Positions 24,374 to 33,233 of a DNA stretch of 64,000 nucleotides are shown here, in pieces. Source of the stretch: Longitalea luteola (GTDB lineage Bacteria; Bacteroidota; Bacteroidia; Chitinophagales; Chitinophagaceae); NCBI RefSeq assembly GCF_017356035.1, contig NZ_JAFIQX010000002.1, positions 124,001 to 188,000 of the forward strand, written 5' to 3'. Within the stretch, counting starts at the first letter, position 1. Every line of letters starts with the position of its first letter. A program made the position numbers and the translations under genes. Under the pieces are notes generated by a model that did not search any database, was not told the origin of the DNA, and saw only the letters and a list, made by a program, of their open reading frames with translations.

Positions 24374-24722
24374 AGGAGCATTGCTTTATCAATGGTTCAT
24401 TAATAAGCGGTAAGCCGGTTGAATAATAAAGCTGTATTGTTAATTGATTACGGGTGCGGAAAAACGTACAATCAGGTCAGAATTATGATCAAAGACAAGG
24501 GAATGTAATATACAAAATGTTGTTTAGAAAAACGCCGGATGTTAATACCTGTTCAACAATAATAATCTTTTTCATAATCCTTTTTATTATGAGCCATCGC
24601 TGTAACGATATGGCTAACGTTGAGACACAATAATAGCACACCCGGCCAATTAAATGGTAATGAAACCGGCCGGTATCAAGATTGTAAGCTTATTATTGCA
24701 GGTGTACGGAATTAATGGAATC
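24374..24722. other. Gap between two RAYT homologues
   Basis: 349 bp without an open frame I would support. It contains A/T-rich sequence and, near its right end, a short inverted pair around CCGGCC (ACCCGGCCAATT and AACCGGCCGG, 24640-24672) that could be a small structured site just beyond the 3' end of the second RAYT homologue. I see no promoter box with full consensus. Confidence 0.4.
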
Positions 24723-25250
24723 CTATTGCCAGGCGGCCAGCTTAACCCGTTGCTGGGGATGGGCGCTGCTGTAAACATAATGATGTGGGTCATCAACAAG
24801 CCTGGTAGTGACCGGCAGATTCTTCACCTCCGTTACGTGATGGGCAAACAACTCCGTGCTGTCCAATATTACCGGATGGTTGCCAAATTGCCAGAAGTGA
24901 TGCTCCGCATCGTGTTGATACCGGTTACTGTAATAAGAGAACAATCGCATCATCCATTCCTTACGCTTTTCGTCGGGATTCTCCGAGATGCATTTGAGGA
25001 TCTGCTTGGCAGTTCCGTTCTTGAATTCCCGCAGAACAGTGGAAATGTGTTTTTTCTTGGACGAGGCAATGATCGTTATATAACTGGGCATTAACACGTA
25101 TTCATAGACATGCAGGTTTTTGTTGTCAATACAATTGTTTAGGTTGTCAATTAGTATTTCACAATAAGTGTGGCAGGTGAAAACGTCTATCCAGCCTGAA
25201 ACACTTAATGTTACATAATAAGAGCCGAAGGGTGGGGGTTTTTCGTACAT
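24723..25250 (-). CDS. Degenerate RAYT homologue lacking catalytic residues
   Basis: A 175-residue homologue of the RAYT encoded just downstream; shared landmarks are SGWIDVFTCHTYCEILIDNL (against WIDVFIRPTYKQIIVDAL), YEYVLMPSYITII (against YAWVLMTNHLHLL), FKNGTAKQIL, HHFWQFGNHPVI and DDPHHYVYSSA. At the HUH site both histidines are replaced (Tyr57 and Thr59), and where the intact protein has the nucleophilic tyrosine this one has Glu141 by alignment from the conserved HYxYSSA end. The frame is nevertheless open and full length, so it may persist as a DNA-binding protein without nuclease activity. It may instead be an early pseudogene. Confidence 0.75.
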   Translation of the reverse strand: MYEKPPPFGSYYVTLSVSGWIDVFTCHTYCEILIDNLNNCIDNKNLHVYEYVLMPSYITIIASSKKKHISTVLREFKNGTAKQILKCISENPDEKRKEWMMRLFSYYSNRYQHDAEHHFWQFGNHPVILDSTELFAHHVTEVKNLPVTTRLVDDPHHYVYSSAHPQQRVKLAAWQ

Positions 25251-25624
25251 TCATATAAGGTAGTAAAGTTTTGCCATTTAATCAATCCTGCATCAGGTCT
25301 TTGTTGTAAATGCCAGTATTTTTGACACGGATCAACTAATAGGTACTACAATTCAATGTTTTACCCCAATAAAAATCGGCAACACCTCCTGCCCGTCACC
25401 TGAACCGAAAAAGTTAGCATTACCAATACAGCACGCGCATCGCATACTTGTCGAGCCTGCCTGTATTTCGTCGACCAGCGCTTTTCATCTATCCTTTTTC
25501 ACTTTGTCTACGGTTACCGGCATTCTAACAGGGTATTTGCCCATACCAGCCACTTTACCATTGGCCGGCCCTTTTGTAAAATAGCTTTACTGGGTAAATA
25601 TTCTTTGATGCAAATCGTTTAGCC
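25251..25624. other. Gap upstream of a small secreted protein gene
   Basis: 374 bp without a supported gene. Near the right end TAAATATTCTTTG (25599-25611) resembles a -7 box with one extra base and could drive the gene at 25625. No hairpin or word array stands out. Confidence 0.35.
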
Positions 25625-25972
25625 ATGAAAAAGCAATCGTTAGTAACGTTACTTGCTGGTCTGTTGATCCAGGCCATGCTGTTTGCCCAGGATAAAAAGC
25701 AGGCGCCGCCGCCATGGGCTTCCGACAAAGGATGGTGGATGGTTGAAAGTAATATCCATACGCCCAAACAAAACACCGTTTACTTCTTTAACAACGATGG
25801 AGTGCTGGTGTACAAAGAAAGAGTGGAAGGCAAACGCATCGATCCGGCTAAAAAAAGAACCCGCATGCACTTAAAGCGGGCACTCGAAGCATCGCTACTG
25901 GCCTGGGAAGAAAAGCACCAGTTTAGGGAAAATGAGGCATTTGTAAGGAATAGTCTGATGGAAAATAAGTAG
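25625..25972 (+). CDS. Small secreted protein of unknown function
   Basis: A 115-residue protein with a clear signal peptide (MKKQSLVTLLAGLLIQAMLFAQ). The mature part begins DKKQAPPPWASDKGWWMVESN, followed by a short beta segment (NTVYFFNNDGVLVYKERVEGKRID) and a basic helical end (KRTRMHLKRALEASLLAWEEKHQ). I do not recognise the family. Similar short proteins with a GWWxxESN start and an N-T-V-Y-F-F-N-N-D strand seem to be conserved in Chitinophagaceae, but that is memory and not a search result. It lies upstream of a LytS/LytTR pair and could be its target or merely a neighbour. An inverted heptad array starts 8 bp after its stop codon. Confidence 0.65.
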   Translation: MKKQSLVTLLAGLLIQAMLFAQDKKQAPPPWASDKGWWMVESNIHTPKQNTVYFFNNDGVLVYKERVEGKRIDPAKKRTRMHLKRALEASLLAWEEKHQFRENEAFVRNSLMENK

Positions 25973-25979
25973 TCCCAGA

Positions 25980-26042
25980 GGTTTGAAGCCGGAGGTCTGA
26001 GGTCAGAAGTCTGATGAATCCGCAAACGTCAGACTTCCGATA
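25980..26042. repeat. Compact inverted heptad array
   Basis: Five forward heptads GGTTTGA, AGCCGGA, GGTCTGA, GGTCAGA, AGTCTGA (25980-26014), a 14-bp spacer, then reverse heptads TCAGACT, TCCGATA (26029-26042). AGTCTGA and TCAGACT pair exactly. It starts 8 bp after a stop codon and shows the forward-spacer-reverse design most clearly. Confidence 0.85.
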
Positions 26043-26125
26043 CTTTTGTCGACGAAAAATTGCAGTACAGCGATATTAACATCTACCGGCTTCTGTTACA
26101 AGCAAACGAACTGTAATTTTAGGAT

Positions 26126-27289
26126 ATGCAAGCCGCCGAAAAATATCCCTTTATATTTTCCGATGAACCGCGGTACCGCTTCCGGCGCCACCTGGCATTC
26201 TGGGTTTTCTGGTGGTTGTTCCAGGGCGTATTGTATTCAGTGATCGGGTATAATGGTAAGCCAGTTTATGGCTTGCGGCTGATTGATTCCATCCTGGAAT
26301 CCCTGGCTTACATGACAACGCACATCGCACTTTCCTATGCCCTCATGTATTTTGTGATTCCACGGTACCTGCTTAAACAGAAATACCTGTTAACGGTTTT
26401 ATGGGTATTTCTTTGTTTCCTGGGTGCCGCTGTGTTATCTGTCATTATCTCCATAACGGTTATTCCCGAAATACAACGGCTGGTTTTACGGGATGATTTT
26501 AATAATTATCTCCGCGTACGCGCAAGTACCCGTATCCATCTGTCGTTGATGGCCGGTTTACGGGGTGGTATTACCATCGGTGGTATTGCCGCTTCCATTA
26601 AACTAATGAAACACTGGTATGTTAAGGAACAACGCAACCTGCAATTACAAAAAGAAAATGCCGAAGCCCAATTGCAGTTGCTGAAGGCTCAGGTTCATCC
26701 GCATTTCCTGTTCAACACCCTCAATAACATATACTCTCATACGCAAAATACGGCTCCGGTGGCCTCCCAGCTGGTGATGGGCCTGTCAGATATGTTGCGG
26801 TTTATTTTATATGAATGCAACCAGCCGCTGGTTCCTCTATCGAAGGAATTGAAAATGATCCGGGACTATATTTCCCTTGAACAGATCCGCTATGATGATC
26901 AGCTGGATGTTCATGTTGATCTGCCGGACAATACCGATAACCTGGGCATAGCGCCGCTGTTGCTATTACCGCTGGTTGAAAACTGCTTCAAACACGGCAC
27001 CAGCCATATGATCGAACAACCCTGGCTGAACCTGGAGGTGCATATTGAAAATAACCGGATGTACGTAAAACTGTTGAATGGCAAATCCAATACCGTCAAC
27101 CACAACAATTGTAAAGGCATCGGCATTTCGAATGTAAGAAAACGGCTCGATCTGTTATACCCCGGCAAACATGCTTTCACGATCACCGATGAAGAAGATG
27201 TTTTTATAGTTGATCTTTGGTTAGCATTAGATTACATGCCATTGACCCAAAAAGAAAGCGCGCCATTTAAGTTAGCCTATCATGGATGA
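26126..27289 (+). CDS. LytS-type sensor histidine kinase
   Basis: A 387-residue protein of the His_kinase (LytS/YpdA) family. Four membrane helices occupy about residues 25-170 (for example AFWVFWWLFQGVLYSVIGY, YLLTVLWVFLCFLGAAVLSVIISITVI). A coiled linker precedes the phosphoacceptor box LLKAQVHPHFLFNTLNNIYSHTQ. The ATPase domain has the N box LLPLVENCFKHG and the G box KGIGISNVRKRLDLLYPG. Such kinases sense an unknown signal at the membrane and phosphorylate a LytTR regulator. The stop overlaps the start of the response regulator gene by 8 bp, indicating coupled translation. The ATG at 26126 is preceded by TAATTTTA (26112-26119), close to the -7 consensus. Confidence 0.9.
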   Translation: MQAAEKYPFIFSDEPRYRFRRHLAFWVFWWLFQGVLYSVIGYNGKPVYGLRLIDSILESLAYMTTHIALSYALMYFVIPRYLLKQKYLLTVLWVFLCFLGAAVLSVIISITVIPEIQRLVLRDDFNNYLRVRASTRIHLSLMAGLRGGITIGGIAASIKLMKHWYVKEQRNLQLQKENAEAQLQLLKAQVHPHFLFNTLNNIYSHTQNTAPVASQLVMGLSDMLRFILYECNQPLVPLSKELKMIRDYISLEQIRYDDQLDVHVDLPDNTDNLGIAPLLLLPLVENCFKHGTSHMIEQPWLNLEVHIENNRMYVKLLNGKSNTVNHNNCKGIGISNVRKRLDLLYPGKHAFTITDEEDVFIVDLWLALDYMPLTQKESAPFKLAYHG

Positions 27290-28013
27290 AACACAAACCA
27301 TACGCTGCCTGATCGTCGATGATGAACCGCCCGCGCGCGAGATCATCCGGCGGTACATCCAGGAAATACCCACCCTGCAACTGAAGGGTGAATGCGCCAA
27401 TGCCATCCAGGCGCTCACCGTTTTACAACAACAGGCCATTGACCTGGTATTCCTCGACATTCGCATGCCTCAATTAAACGGCACCGATTTTATAAAAACA
27501 TTGAAAAACCCGCCCCGCGTTATCTTCACTACCGCCTTTTCAGAATATGCACTGGAAGGTTATGAGCTCGACGTAGTGGACTACCTGATGAAACCCATTC
27601 GCTTCGACCGTTTCCTGAAAGCTGTCAACAAAGCTTATCCATCAAATGGCGCCACATCTCCTGCAAAGCCTGTAGCGCCGGCCATAGCCATTGAAAAGAA
27701 GAATGAAAGTTTCGTTTATTTCCGCGCCGATCGTAAAATGGTAAAGGTGATGCTGGACGATATCCTGTACATTGAAAGCATGAAAGACTATATAAAAGTG
27801 CACACCCTGCAGGGGGTCATCATTACCAAACAATCCATAAGCTCGGTAGAAGCCATGCTGCCTGCTAAATTATTTGTTCGAACGCACCGGTCTTTTATCG
27901 TTTCTATCAACAAAATAAGGTCCTTCACCAACGAACTGGTGGAAATTGATAAAACCGATATTCCTATCGGCAAATTATTCCGGAATGGTGTACTGAAAGT
28001 GTTTTCGTCCTGA
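27282..28013 (+). CDS. LytTR family response regulator
   Basis: A 243-residue regulator: receiver domain with the acidic pocket VDDEPPAREIIRRY, phosphoacceptor Asp in LVFLDIRMPQLNG, Thr/Ser in VIFTTAFSEYALEGYELD and Lys in YLMKPIRFDRFLKAV; then a LytTR DNA-binding domain (YFRADRKMVKVMLDDILYIESMKDY through FVRTHRSFIVSINKI). LytTR domains bind paired imperfect direct repeats about 12 bp long with a 10-turn phasing upstream of target genes. It forms a two-component system with the kinase that overlaps it. Targets are unknown; the nearby small secreted protein gene is a possible one. A strong hairpin follows 24 bp after the stop. Confidence 0.9.
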   Translation: MDETQTIRCLIVDDEPPAREIIRRYIQEIPTLQLKGECANAIQALTVLQQQAIDLVFLDIRMPQLNGTDFIKTLKNPPRVIFTTAFSEYALEGYELDVVDYLMKPIRFDRFLKAVNKAYPSNGATSPAKPVAPAIAIEKKNESFVYFRADRKMVKVMLDDILYIESMKDYIKVHTLQGVIITKQSISSVEAMLPAKLFVRTHRSFIVSINKIRSFTNELVEIDKTDIPIGKLFRNGVLKVFSS

Positions 28014-28036
28014 CATCAACGAAGGCAGAAAAAGAA

Positions 28037-28074
28037 ACTGCCCCCGGAACGCCGGAGGCAGTGTATGCTTTTAT
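28037..28074. terminator. Terminator hairpin between regulator and helicase genes
   Basis: Stem ACTGCC with inner CCGG pairs on its partner through a 4-base loop (28037-28062), followed on the plus strand by GCTTTTATTATT. It lies between convergent genes and probably serves the two-component operon. Confidence 0.75.
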
Positions 28075-28135
28075 TATTACCAATTAGGGATGCGACATAC
28101 TTTCGACGCTAAATGTGGCACACCTTTATTATTAC

Positions 28136-30487
28136 CTATTGAATAATTCGCAACCGCGCATAATTCAACATGATCTTTTTCTCGCCGTTCAGTTCAAATT
28201 TAACAGTGGCGATCGGGTTGTGTGCGCTGCCTTCCATTTTTACAACTTCGCCAAATCCAAATTTCTGGTGCTCAACCCGCTGACCTACCTGTAAGTTAGA
28301 AACATCACTGGCTACAAAATCGGCCGAGGGCACATGCTCAACCGCTTTGTTTTGCGGTTTGGGTGTTATATAAGAAGGTGTAGACGGTGTGGTACCTGCC
28401 TTTTTTGACGGCGGCGGACCATATCTTTTTTCTGCATCACTGGCAGAGGAGCCGCCGCCCCAGCCGCCATGCATTCTGTCGTAAGCGCTGCGGTTATTCA
28501 ACTGGTTACGCATGCCACCGCCGGCAAAACTTCTGTCCAGGTATTTCTCGGGCAGCTCTTCGAGGAACCGGCTGGGTTCGTTCTGTACCAGGTTGCCGAA
28601 GCGGTACCGGGTATTGGCGTAGGAGATCCAAAGCCTTTCTTTGGCCCGGGTTATTACCACATAAAACAGGCGGCGTTCTTCCTCCAGCTCTTCGCGGGAA
28701 TTGATGGCCAGCGCATTGGGGAAAAGCATTTCTTCAAGGCCGGCGGCAAATACACAACCAAACTCCAGTCCTTTAGCCGCGTGTATCGACATTAACTTTA
28801 CCGTATCAGCGTTGGGATCTTTTTCATCGGCGTCTGTAAGCAGCGTGATCTGCTGCAGATATGCGCCCAGTCCCTTGTCGTTCACTTCCCCTTCTTCGGT
28901 ATCGGGGCTTTCCGTCCATTCTTTAATACTGTTCAACAACTCCTGCACGTTCTCATACCGTTGAACGCCTTCCGTACTTTTATCGTTGAATAATTCCTTT
29001 ACAAAATTGGTTTGTTTACCCACATGCACCGCTACATCATACGCGTTCTTCGTCTGCAGCATGCTGGCGAAGCTTTTGATCATGGTAACAAAATTGTCGA
29101 TCGCTTCCAGCGTACCTGATTTGAACCCAAACTCGCGGGCGCGCTCCAACACCTGCCACATGGAGATGTTCTGCTCATTGGCTATTAAGACCGTTTTATC
29201 GATCGTTGTTTTACCAATGCCCCGAACGGGGTAATTAATAATGCGCTTTAATGCCTCTTCGTCGCGGGGGTTAACAATTACGCGTAAATAAGCTATATAA
29301 TCTTTCACCTCTTTACGCTGGTAGAAGCTAATGCCGCCGAACATCGTATAAGGAATACCCATGCGGCGCAGGCTTTCTTCAAACGCCCGGCTTTGCGCAT
29401 TGGTGCGGTATAGAATAGCGAAGTCGCGGTTGTTATAATGATTGCGCAGTTTTTGCTCCTGGATGGTGTCGGCCACAAACTTGCCTTCATCATTATCGGT
29501 ATTCAGGCGAACCAGCTTGATCTTTTCGCCCTCCGGTTTTTCAGTCCAAAGGTTCTTGGGAATTTGTCCCTTATTGTTTTTGATCACCTCGTTGGCAACA
29601 TCGAGAATACTTTTCGAACTGCGGTAGTTCTGTTCCAGTTTCACCACTTTGGCATCTTCATAATCTTTCTGGAACTGTAATATATTCTGGATGGTAGCAC
29701 CACGGAAACTATAGATACTTTGGGCATCATCACCTACCACGCACACATTTTCATGCATGGCGCCCAGCAGCTTTATTACTTCGTACTGTGCCGGGTTGGT
29801 ATCCTGGTACTCATCTACCAGAATGTATTTGAATTTGCGTTGGTATTTACTGAGCGACTCGGGAACATTTTTCAGCAGCTCATAGAATTTCAACAACAGG
29901 TCGTCGAAGTCCATGGCGCCGTTTTTAAAGCAGCGCTTTACATATGCGTCGTAGATCTGGGCAATAGCCGGACGGTTACTGCGCATATCTTCCTGCTGAA
30001 TGGCATAATCGTTTGCATATTCTGCCGGACCTACCAATGCGTTCTTGGCGCTAGAGATCCGATTGTATACTGCCGAAGGTTTGTAATGTTTGTCATCGAG
30101 GTTCAGCTCGTTCACTACCGTTTTAATGACACTCTTTGTATCATCCGTATCGTAAATGGTAAAGTTGTTGGGATAACCAATGCGATGTGCTTCACCACGC
30201 AAAATGCGCGCAAATACACTGTGAAATGTACCAATGTATAAATTCCGGGCTTCATTGTTTCCCAACACTTTTTCAATACGCTCCTTCATTTCCCTGGCCG
30301 CCTTATTGGTAAAAGTGAGGGCCAGAATATTAAAAGCATCCACGCCCGTAGCCATCAGGTGGGCAATGCGCGTGGTAAGCACTTTTGTTTTACCACTGCC
30401 GGCACCGGCCACGATCATTAATGGCCCATCTTTATGTAAAACAGCTTCACGCTGCTGCGCGTTCAATCCCTGTAAATAATCGATCAT
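28136..30487 (-). CDS. pcrA: UvrD/PcrA-type ATP-dependent 3'-5' DNA helicase
   Basis: A 783-residue SF1A helicase. Motif I is AGAGSGKTKVL after LNAQQREAVLHKDGP, motif II DEYQDTN, motif III GDDAQSIYSFRGA, motif IV LEQNYRSSK, motif V MSIHAAKGLEF and motif VI RRLFYVVITRAKERL. The C-terminal extension ends in a Tudor-like segment (LQVGQRVEHQKFGFGEVVKMEG) that in PcrA and UvrD binds RNA polymerase. The enzyme unwinds DNA in nucleotide excision and mismatch repair and removes RecA filaments or stalled polymerase. Length and domain order are normal. It is monocistronic. Confidence 0.94.
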   Translation of the reverse strand: MIDYLQGLNAQQREAVLHKDGPLMIVAGAGSGKTKVLTTRIAHLMATGVDAFNILALTFTNKAAREMKERIEKVLGNNEARNLYIGTFHSVFARILRGEAHRIGYPNNFTIYDTDDTKSVIKTVVNELNLDDKHYKPSAVYNRISSAKNALVGPAEYANDYAIQQEDMRSNRPAIAQIYDAYVKRCFKNGAMDFDDLLLKFYELLKNVPESLSKYQRKFKYILVDEYQDTNPAQYEVIKLLGAMHENVCVVGDDAQSIYSFRGATIQNILQFQKDYEDAKVVKLEQNYRSSKSILDVANEVIKNNKGQIPKNLWTEKPEGEKIKLVRLNTDNDEGKFVADTIQEQKLRNHYNNRDFAILYRTNAQSRAFEESLRRMGIPYTMFGGISFYQRKEVKDYIAYLRVIVNPRDEEALKRIINYPVRGIGKTTIDKTVLIANEQNISMWQVLERAREFGFKSGTLEAIDNFVTMIKSFASMLQTKNAYDVAVHVGKQTNFVKELFNDKSTEGVQRYENVQELLNSIKEWTESPDTEEGEVNDKGLGAYLQQITLLTDADEKDPNADTVKLMSIHAAKGLEFGCVFAAGLEEMLFPNALAINSREELEEERRLFYVVITRAKERLWISYANTRYRFGNLVQNEPSRFLEELPEKYLDRSFAGGGMRNQLNNRSAYDRMHGGWGGGSSASDAEKRYGPPPSKKAGTTPSTPSYITPKPQNKAVEHVPSADFVASDVSNLQVGQRVEHQKFGFGEVVKMEGSAHNPIATVKFELNGEKKIMLNYARLRIIQ

Positions 30488-30590
30488 TTATGCAAGTTAA
30501 TGCCTCTGCCTGTTATTTGTAGCGGAAAAAAATATAAAATCCGCTTAGTCAAAAACAAGTGATAACTGTATTAATATGAGCTTATAACAC

Positions 30591-30625
30591 TGAAAATAAA
30601 AAGCCCTGACGATAGCGTCAGGGCT
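30591..30625 (-). terminator. Terminator after the gene at 30690
   Basis: Perfect 10-bp stem AGCCCTGACG / CGTCAGGGCT (30602-30611, 30616-30625); on the reverse strand it is followed by TTTTTATTTT. Confidence 0.85.
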
Positions 30626-30689
30626 ATATAAATTCATTACTCCGGTTAAGGAATAGTGTCGGGTTAAAGAGTTGGGCGAAGCTGGCTGA

Positions 30690-31043
30690 TTACGCGGTTG
30701 TTTCTTCCAGCGCCAGCGCCTCGGGTTGTGGTGTGCAGTTTTTAATGCTCACCTGGAACTTTGTGTTCAGGCTGATCTGATAGTTGTTTGTTGCAAACAA
30801 CGTTTTGCAGGTAACGTCTTCCAGCATAACAGCAGCCAGGTCAAGGGCCAGCTGTGAAGTGCTGATCACGTTTGCTACTTTACCATTGGTGTACTCAATG
30901 GTGAACTTGTAACCTGCTTTACGCGCAATACCAGCTTTTTCAAAATCGGGTCGGTTGAGGTTTAACACCTGATCACCTGCTGCTGATTTTTTCATTAAAA
31001 TTCTGATAATGGGCAGGTACTTCATCCAAATGTGGGTATACAT
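30690..31043 (-). CDS. Conserved hypothetical small protein
   Basis: A protein of 117 residues from the ATG at 31043, or 111 from ATG 31025 (MKYLPIIRILMKKSAAGDQ). There is no signal peptide or membrane helix. The sequence suggests a small alpha/beta or beta-sandwich fold (GYKFTIEYTNGKVANVIS, then LALDLAAVMLEDVTCKTLFATNNYQISLNTKFQVSIKN). I do not recognise a named domain. It is expressed on its own, with a clear terminator 65 bp downstream. The conserved, balanced composition and terminator argue that it is real. Confidence 0.6.
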   Translation of the reverse strand: MYTHIWMKYLPIIRILMKKSAAGDQVLNLNRPDFEKAGIARKAGYKFTIEYTNGKVANVISTSQLALDLAAVMLEDVTCKTLFATNNYQISLNTKFQVSIKNCTPQPEALALEETTA

Positions 31044-31215
31044 TATAATAAGCGGTTTTACTATGGAAATAACAAACTTCTATTAAATGGCAGCAAGCGT
31101 CTGCAAAGATGCAAATTATATTGGCAAAAACGAATGAAAATTGAAAAAACTAGGTGTTTTTTCCATATTCATTTCTTCTAAACCCTTGAAGCTGCTGCTA
31201 CATGCAAAAAAATTA

Positions 31216-33069
31216 TTACTTATTATTCCATACATTATTTTTCCGGTTCACATCGGGAACATAGGTGCCGCCAAGGCTGATCTGTTTGATCTCTTTTTTA
31301 GCAGGCAGCGGAATGGTGATCGAGCTCGCTTTTTCCCATACGGCTACCGACCGGTGGATGGTGGTCTTTGTTCCGTCGGCATAAGTGACTGTCAGATCAA
31401 CAGGTACAGGTTTATGCCCAATACATGTTACTGTCACCGATGTTGTTTTATTAACCCGTAAAGCCAGGTCAGGTACGCCGCTGTCGATAAACCATCTTTT
31501 CCAGAACCAGTTCAGGTTCCTGCCCGAGCCTGTATTCATGCAATTGAAGAAATCGTAAGGAATGGGATGTTTACCCTGCCATTGTTGTATATAATAATGC
31601 AAGGCTTTGGTGAACAGCGAATCGCCCAGCATGTCTTTTACATATAAATAGCCCAGCGCAGGTTTCGGATAGGAATTTACAAAATAATTGGTGCCGCTGA
31701 TCTGCGTTGATAATGTGCTGATAGGAGAATCGTTTTCAGTTCCTGCCACTCTTTCATAACCCATTACGCCGTAATCGTCGATGATGCTGCTGTCAATGAT
31801 CGAAGAAATGATCCATTCGCCGATGGTGGCCCAACCCTCATCCATCCACCCGTATTTCGTTTCATTGGTACCCATATAAAACGGAAACATCGTGTGAAAT
31901 ACTTCGTGGTCTACCAGCTCAATAGTTTCAACACGGCTTTCGAGCGGATTGTCATTCACCATCATGGGATACTCCATCTGGTCGAGCCCGTCAACAATCG
32001 TCTCATGCGAATAGGGAAATGGCCAGCGCGGAAAAACATAACTCATGGCCCAAACGGTCTTCCGGCCAAAATCAACCACCTCGTAATAATCCTTATGCTC
32101 AGGTTTGAAAACAGCATCTACCCGCGTTCTTCTTTTTGTGGCCGGATCTACTTCTACACTGGTCGATTTCCACATATAATGATCACTCACCGCAAAAGCA
32201 AAATCAGTAACATTTTTTGCAGAGAACTTCCAGGTATTAAAAGCATGCTGGCGGGTAATATTCTTATGCTTCAGATCCGTTGAGTCAATAATGTTAATAA
32301 CACCATCGTGTTGTTCGGCGCTGCGCAGGCGCTCACAAAATGGTTCATTCAACACTTCCTGGCAATTGGCCAGGTCGCCGGTGGCCCATACTACAAAATT
32401 CACCGGCACGGTGATGGCTACATTAAAGTTGCCGAAATCATTGTAAAACTCCTGCGGACCGGTATAAGGCGTCATATTCCAGCCATCGATATCGTCATAT
32501 ACAGCAATGCGCGGGAAAAAATAGGCGACAAAATCAGCGCCCGGCTCTATTTCACCCGTACGGATATGTGAAGTTTTGTTCAGGGTGTATGTATATTGAA
32601 TACTGAAGCGCATGGAGCTTCCCGGTGCAAGCGGGCTCACCGGCACCACCATATTGGTTCCATCGATCCGCAGCTTACTGCTATCGATAGTGGTATTATT
32701 AAATTGAAAAGAAGAGATGTGCACGCCATCGGTAAGATCTGATGGCTTTACCGGCATCATGCGAATACTTCCCTTTTTATAAATGTTGGGATAGAGCTTG
32801 AAAACGATCTGTGATAAAGGGCTGGGACTGTTATTAAAGTATTCGATGTCAACCTTACCGCTAAGCAGCCGGGTTTCCGGATCAAAATTGATCTCCATAT
32901 TATAATTCGCGGTATTCTGCCAGTATTTACTGCCCGGCTCTCCGCTCAGTGTACGCGTTCCTTTTTCATAGGCTGCCGGCAAATTGCGGGGCATCGTTAA
33001 TGATACCTGGGCATTTGCCACTGCACTGCCAAGCAAAAACAGTAAGATCAATGACCTTTTTAACAACAT
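31216..33069 (-). CDS. Secreted M1 family metallopeptidase
   Basis: A 617-residue protein with a signal peptide (MLLKRSLILLFLLGSAVANA). The N-terminal half is the saddle-like beta domain (NMEINFDPETRLLSGKVDIEYFNNS). The catalytic domain has the zinc motif HEVFH with the third ligand in YGWMDEGWATIGEW, and the ETIVDGLDQMEYPMMV stretch takes the place of the usual GAMEN exopeptidase motif. The C-terminal part has further beta structure (ALRVNKTTSVTVTC). It should be an exported aminopeptidase-like enzyme acting in the periplasm or outside. The non-canonical GAMEN region means the strict aminopeptidase specificity is uncertain. A 14-bp terminator hairpin at 33188 lies beyond its start and belongs to the next gene upstream. 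Confidence 0.88.
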   Translation of the reverse strand: MLLKRSLILLFLLGSAVANAQVSLTMPRNLPAAYEKGTRTLSGEPGSKYWQNTANYNMEINFDPETRLLSGKVDIEYFNNSPSPLSQIVFKLYPNIYKKGSIRMMPVKPSDLTDGVHISSFQFNNTTIDSSKLRIDGTNMVVPVSPLAPGSSMRFSIQYTYTLNKTSHIRTGEIEPGADFVAYFFPRIAVYDDIDGWNMTPYTGPQEFYNDFGNFNVAITVPVNFVVWATGDLANCQEVLNEPFCERLRSAEQHDGVINIIDSTDLKHKNITRQHAFNTWKFSAKNVTDFAFAVSDHYMWKSTSVEVDPATKRRTRVDAVFKPEHKDYYEVVDFGRKTVWAMSYVFPRWPFPYSHETIVDGLDQMEYPMMVNDNPLESRVETIELVDHEVFHTMFPFYMGTNETKYGWMDEGWATIGEWIISSIIDSSIIDDYGVMGYERVAGTENDSPISTLSTQISGTNYFVNSYPKPALGYLYVKDMLGDSLFTKALHYYIQQWQGKHPIPYDFFNCMNTGSGRNLNWFWKRWFIDSGVPDLALRVNKTTSVTVTCIGHKPVPVDLTVTYADGTKTTIHRSVAVWEKASSITIPLPAKKEIKQISLGGTYVPDVNRKNNVWNNK

Positions 33070-33179
33070 AGGGGGTATTTAATTAGTGATAAATATACAA
33101 AACAGCGCAGGCCTGGCCGTGAAACCTGGATGAACGGGACCGGATGACCCGTATCGAACGTTTAAAATGGAAGCACGGT

Positions 33180-33221
33180 AAAAAGGCAAAGGGTGCGCTT
33201 TCAAGGCAAAGCGCACCCTTT
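33180..33221 (-). terminator. Terminator of the helical-repeat protein gene
   Basis: Perfect 14-bp stem AAAGGGTGCGCTTT / AAAGCGCACCCTTT with a 6-base loop (33188-33221); on the reverse strand it continues into TTTTTAC. It starts 13 bp after the stop codon at 33234. Confidence 0.9.
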
Positions 33222-33233
33222 GGTTATTTAAAT

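Noticed and set aside
23771-25250. Two copies of an IS200-type insertion sequence
   Set aside because: No target duplication or element ends are seen, the two proteins are divergent, and their sequence features fit single-copy RAYT proteins better.
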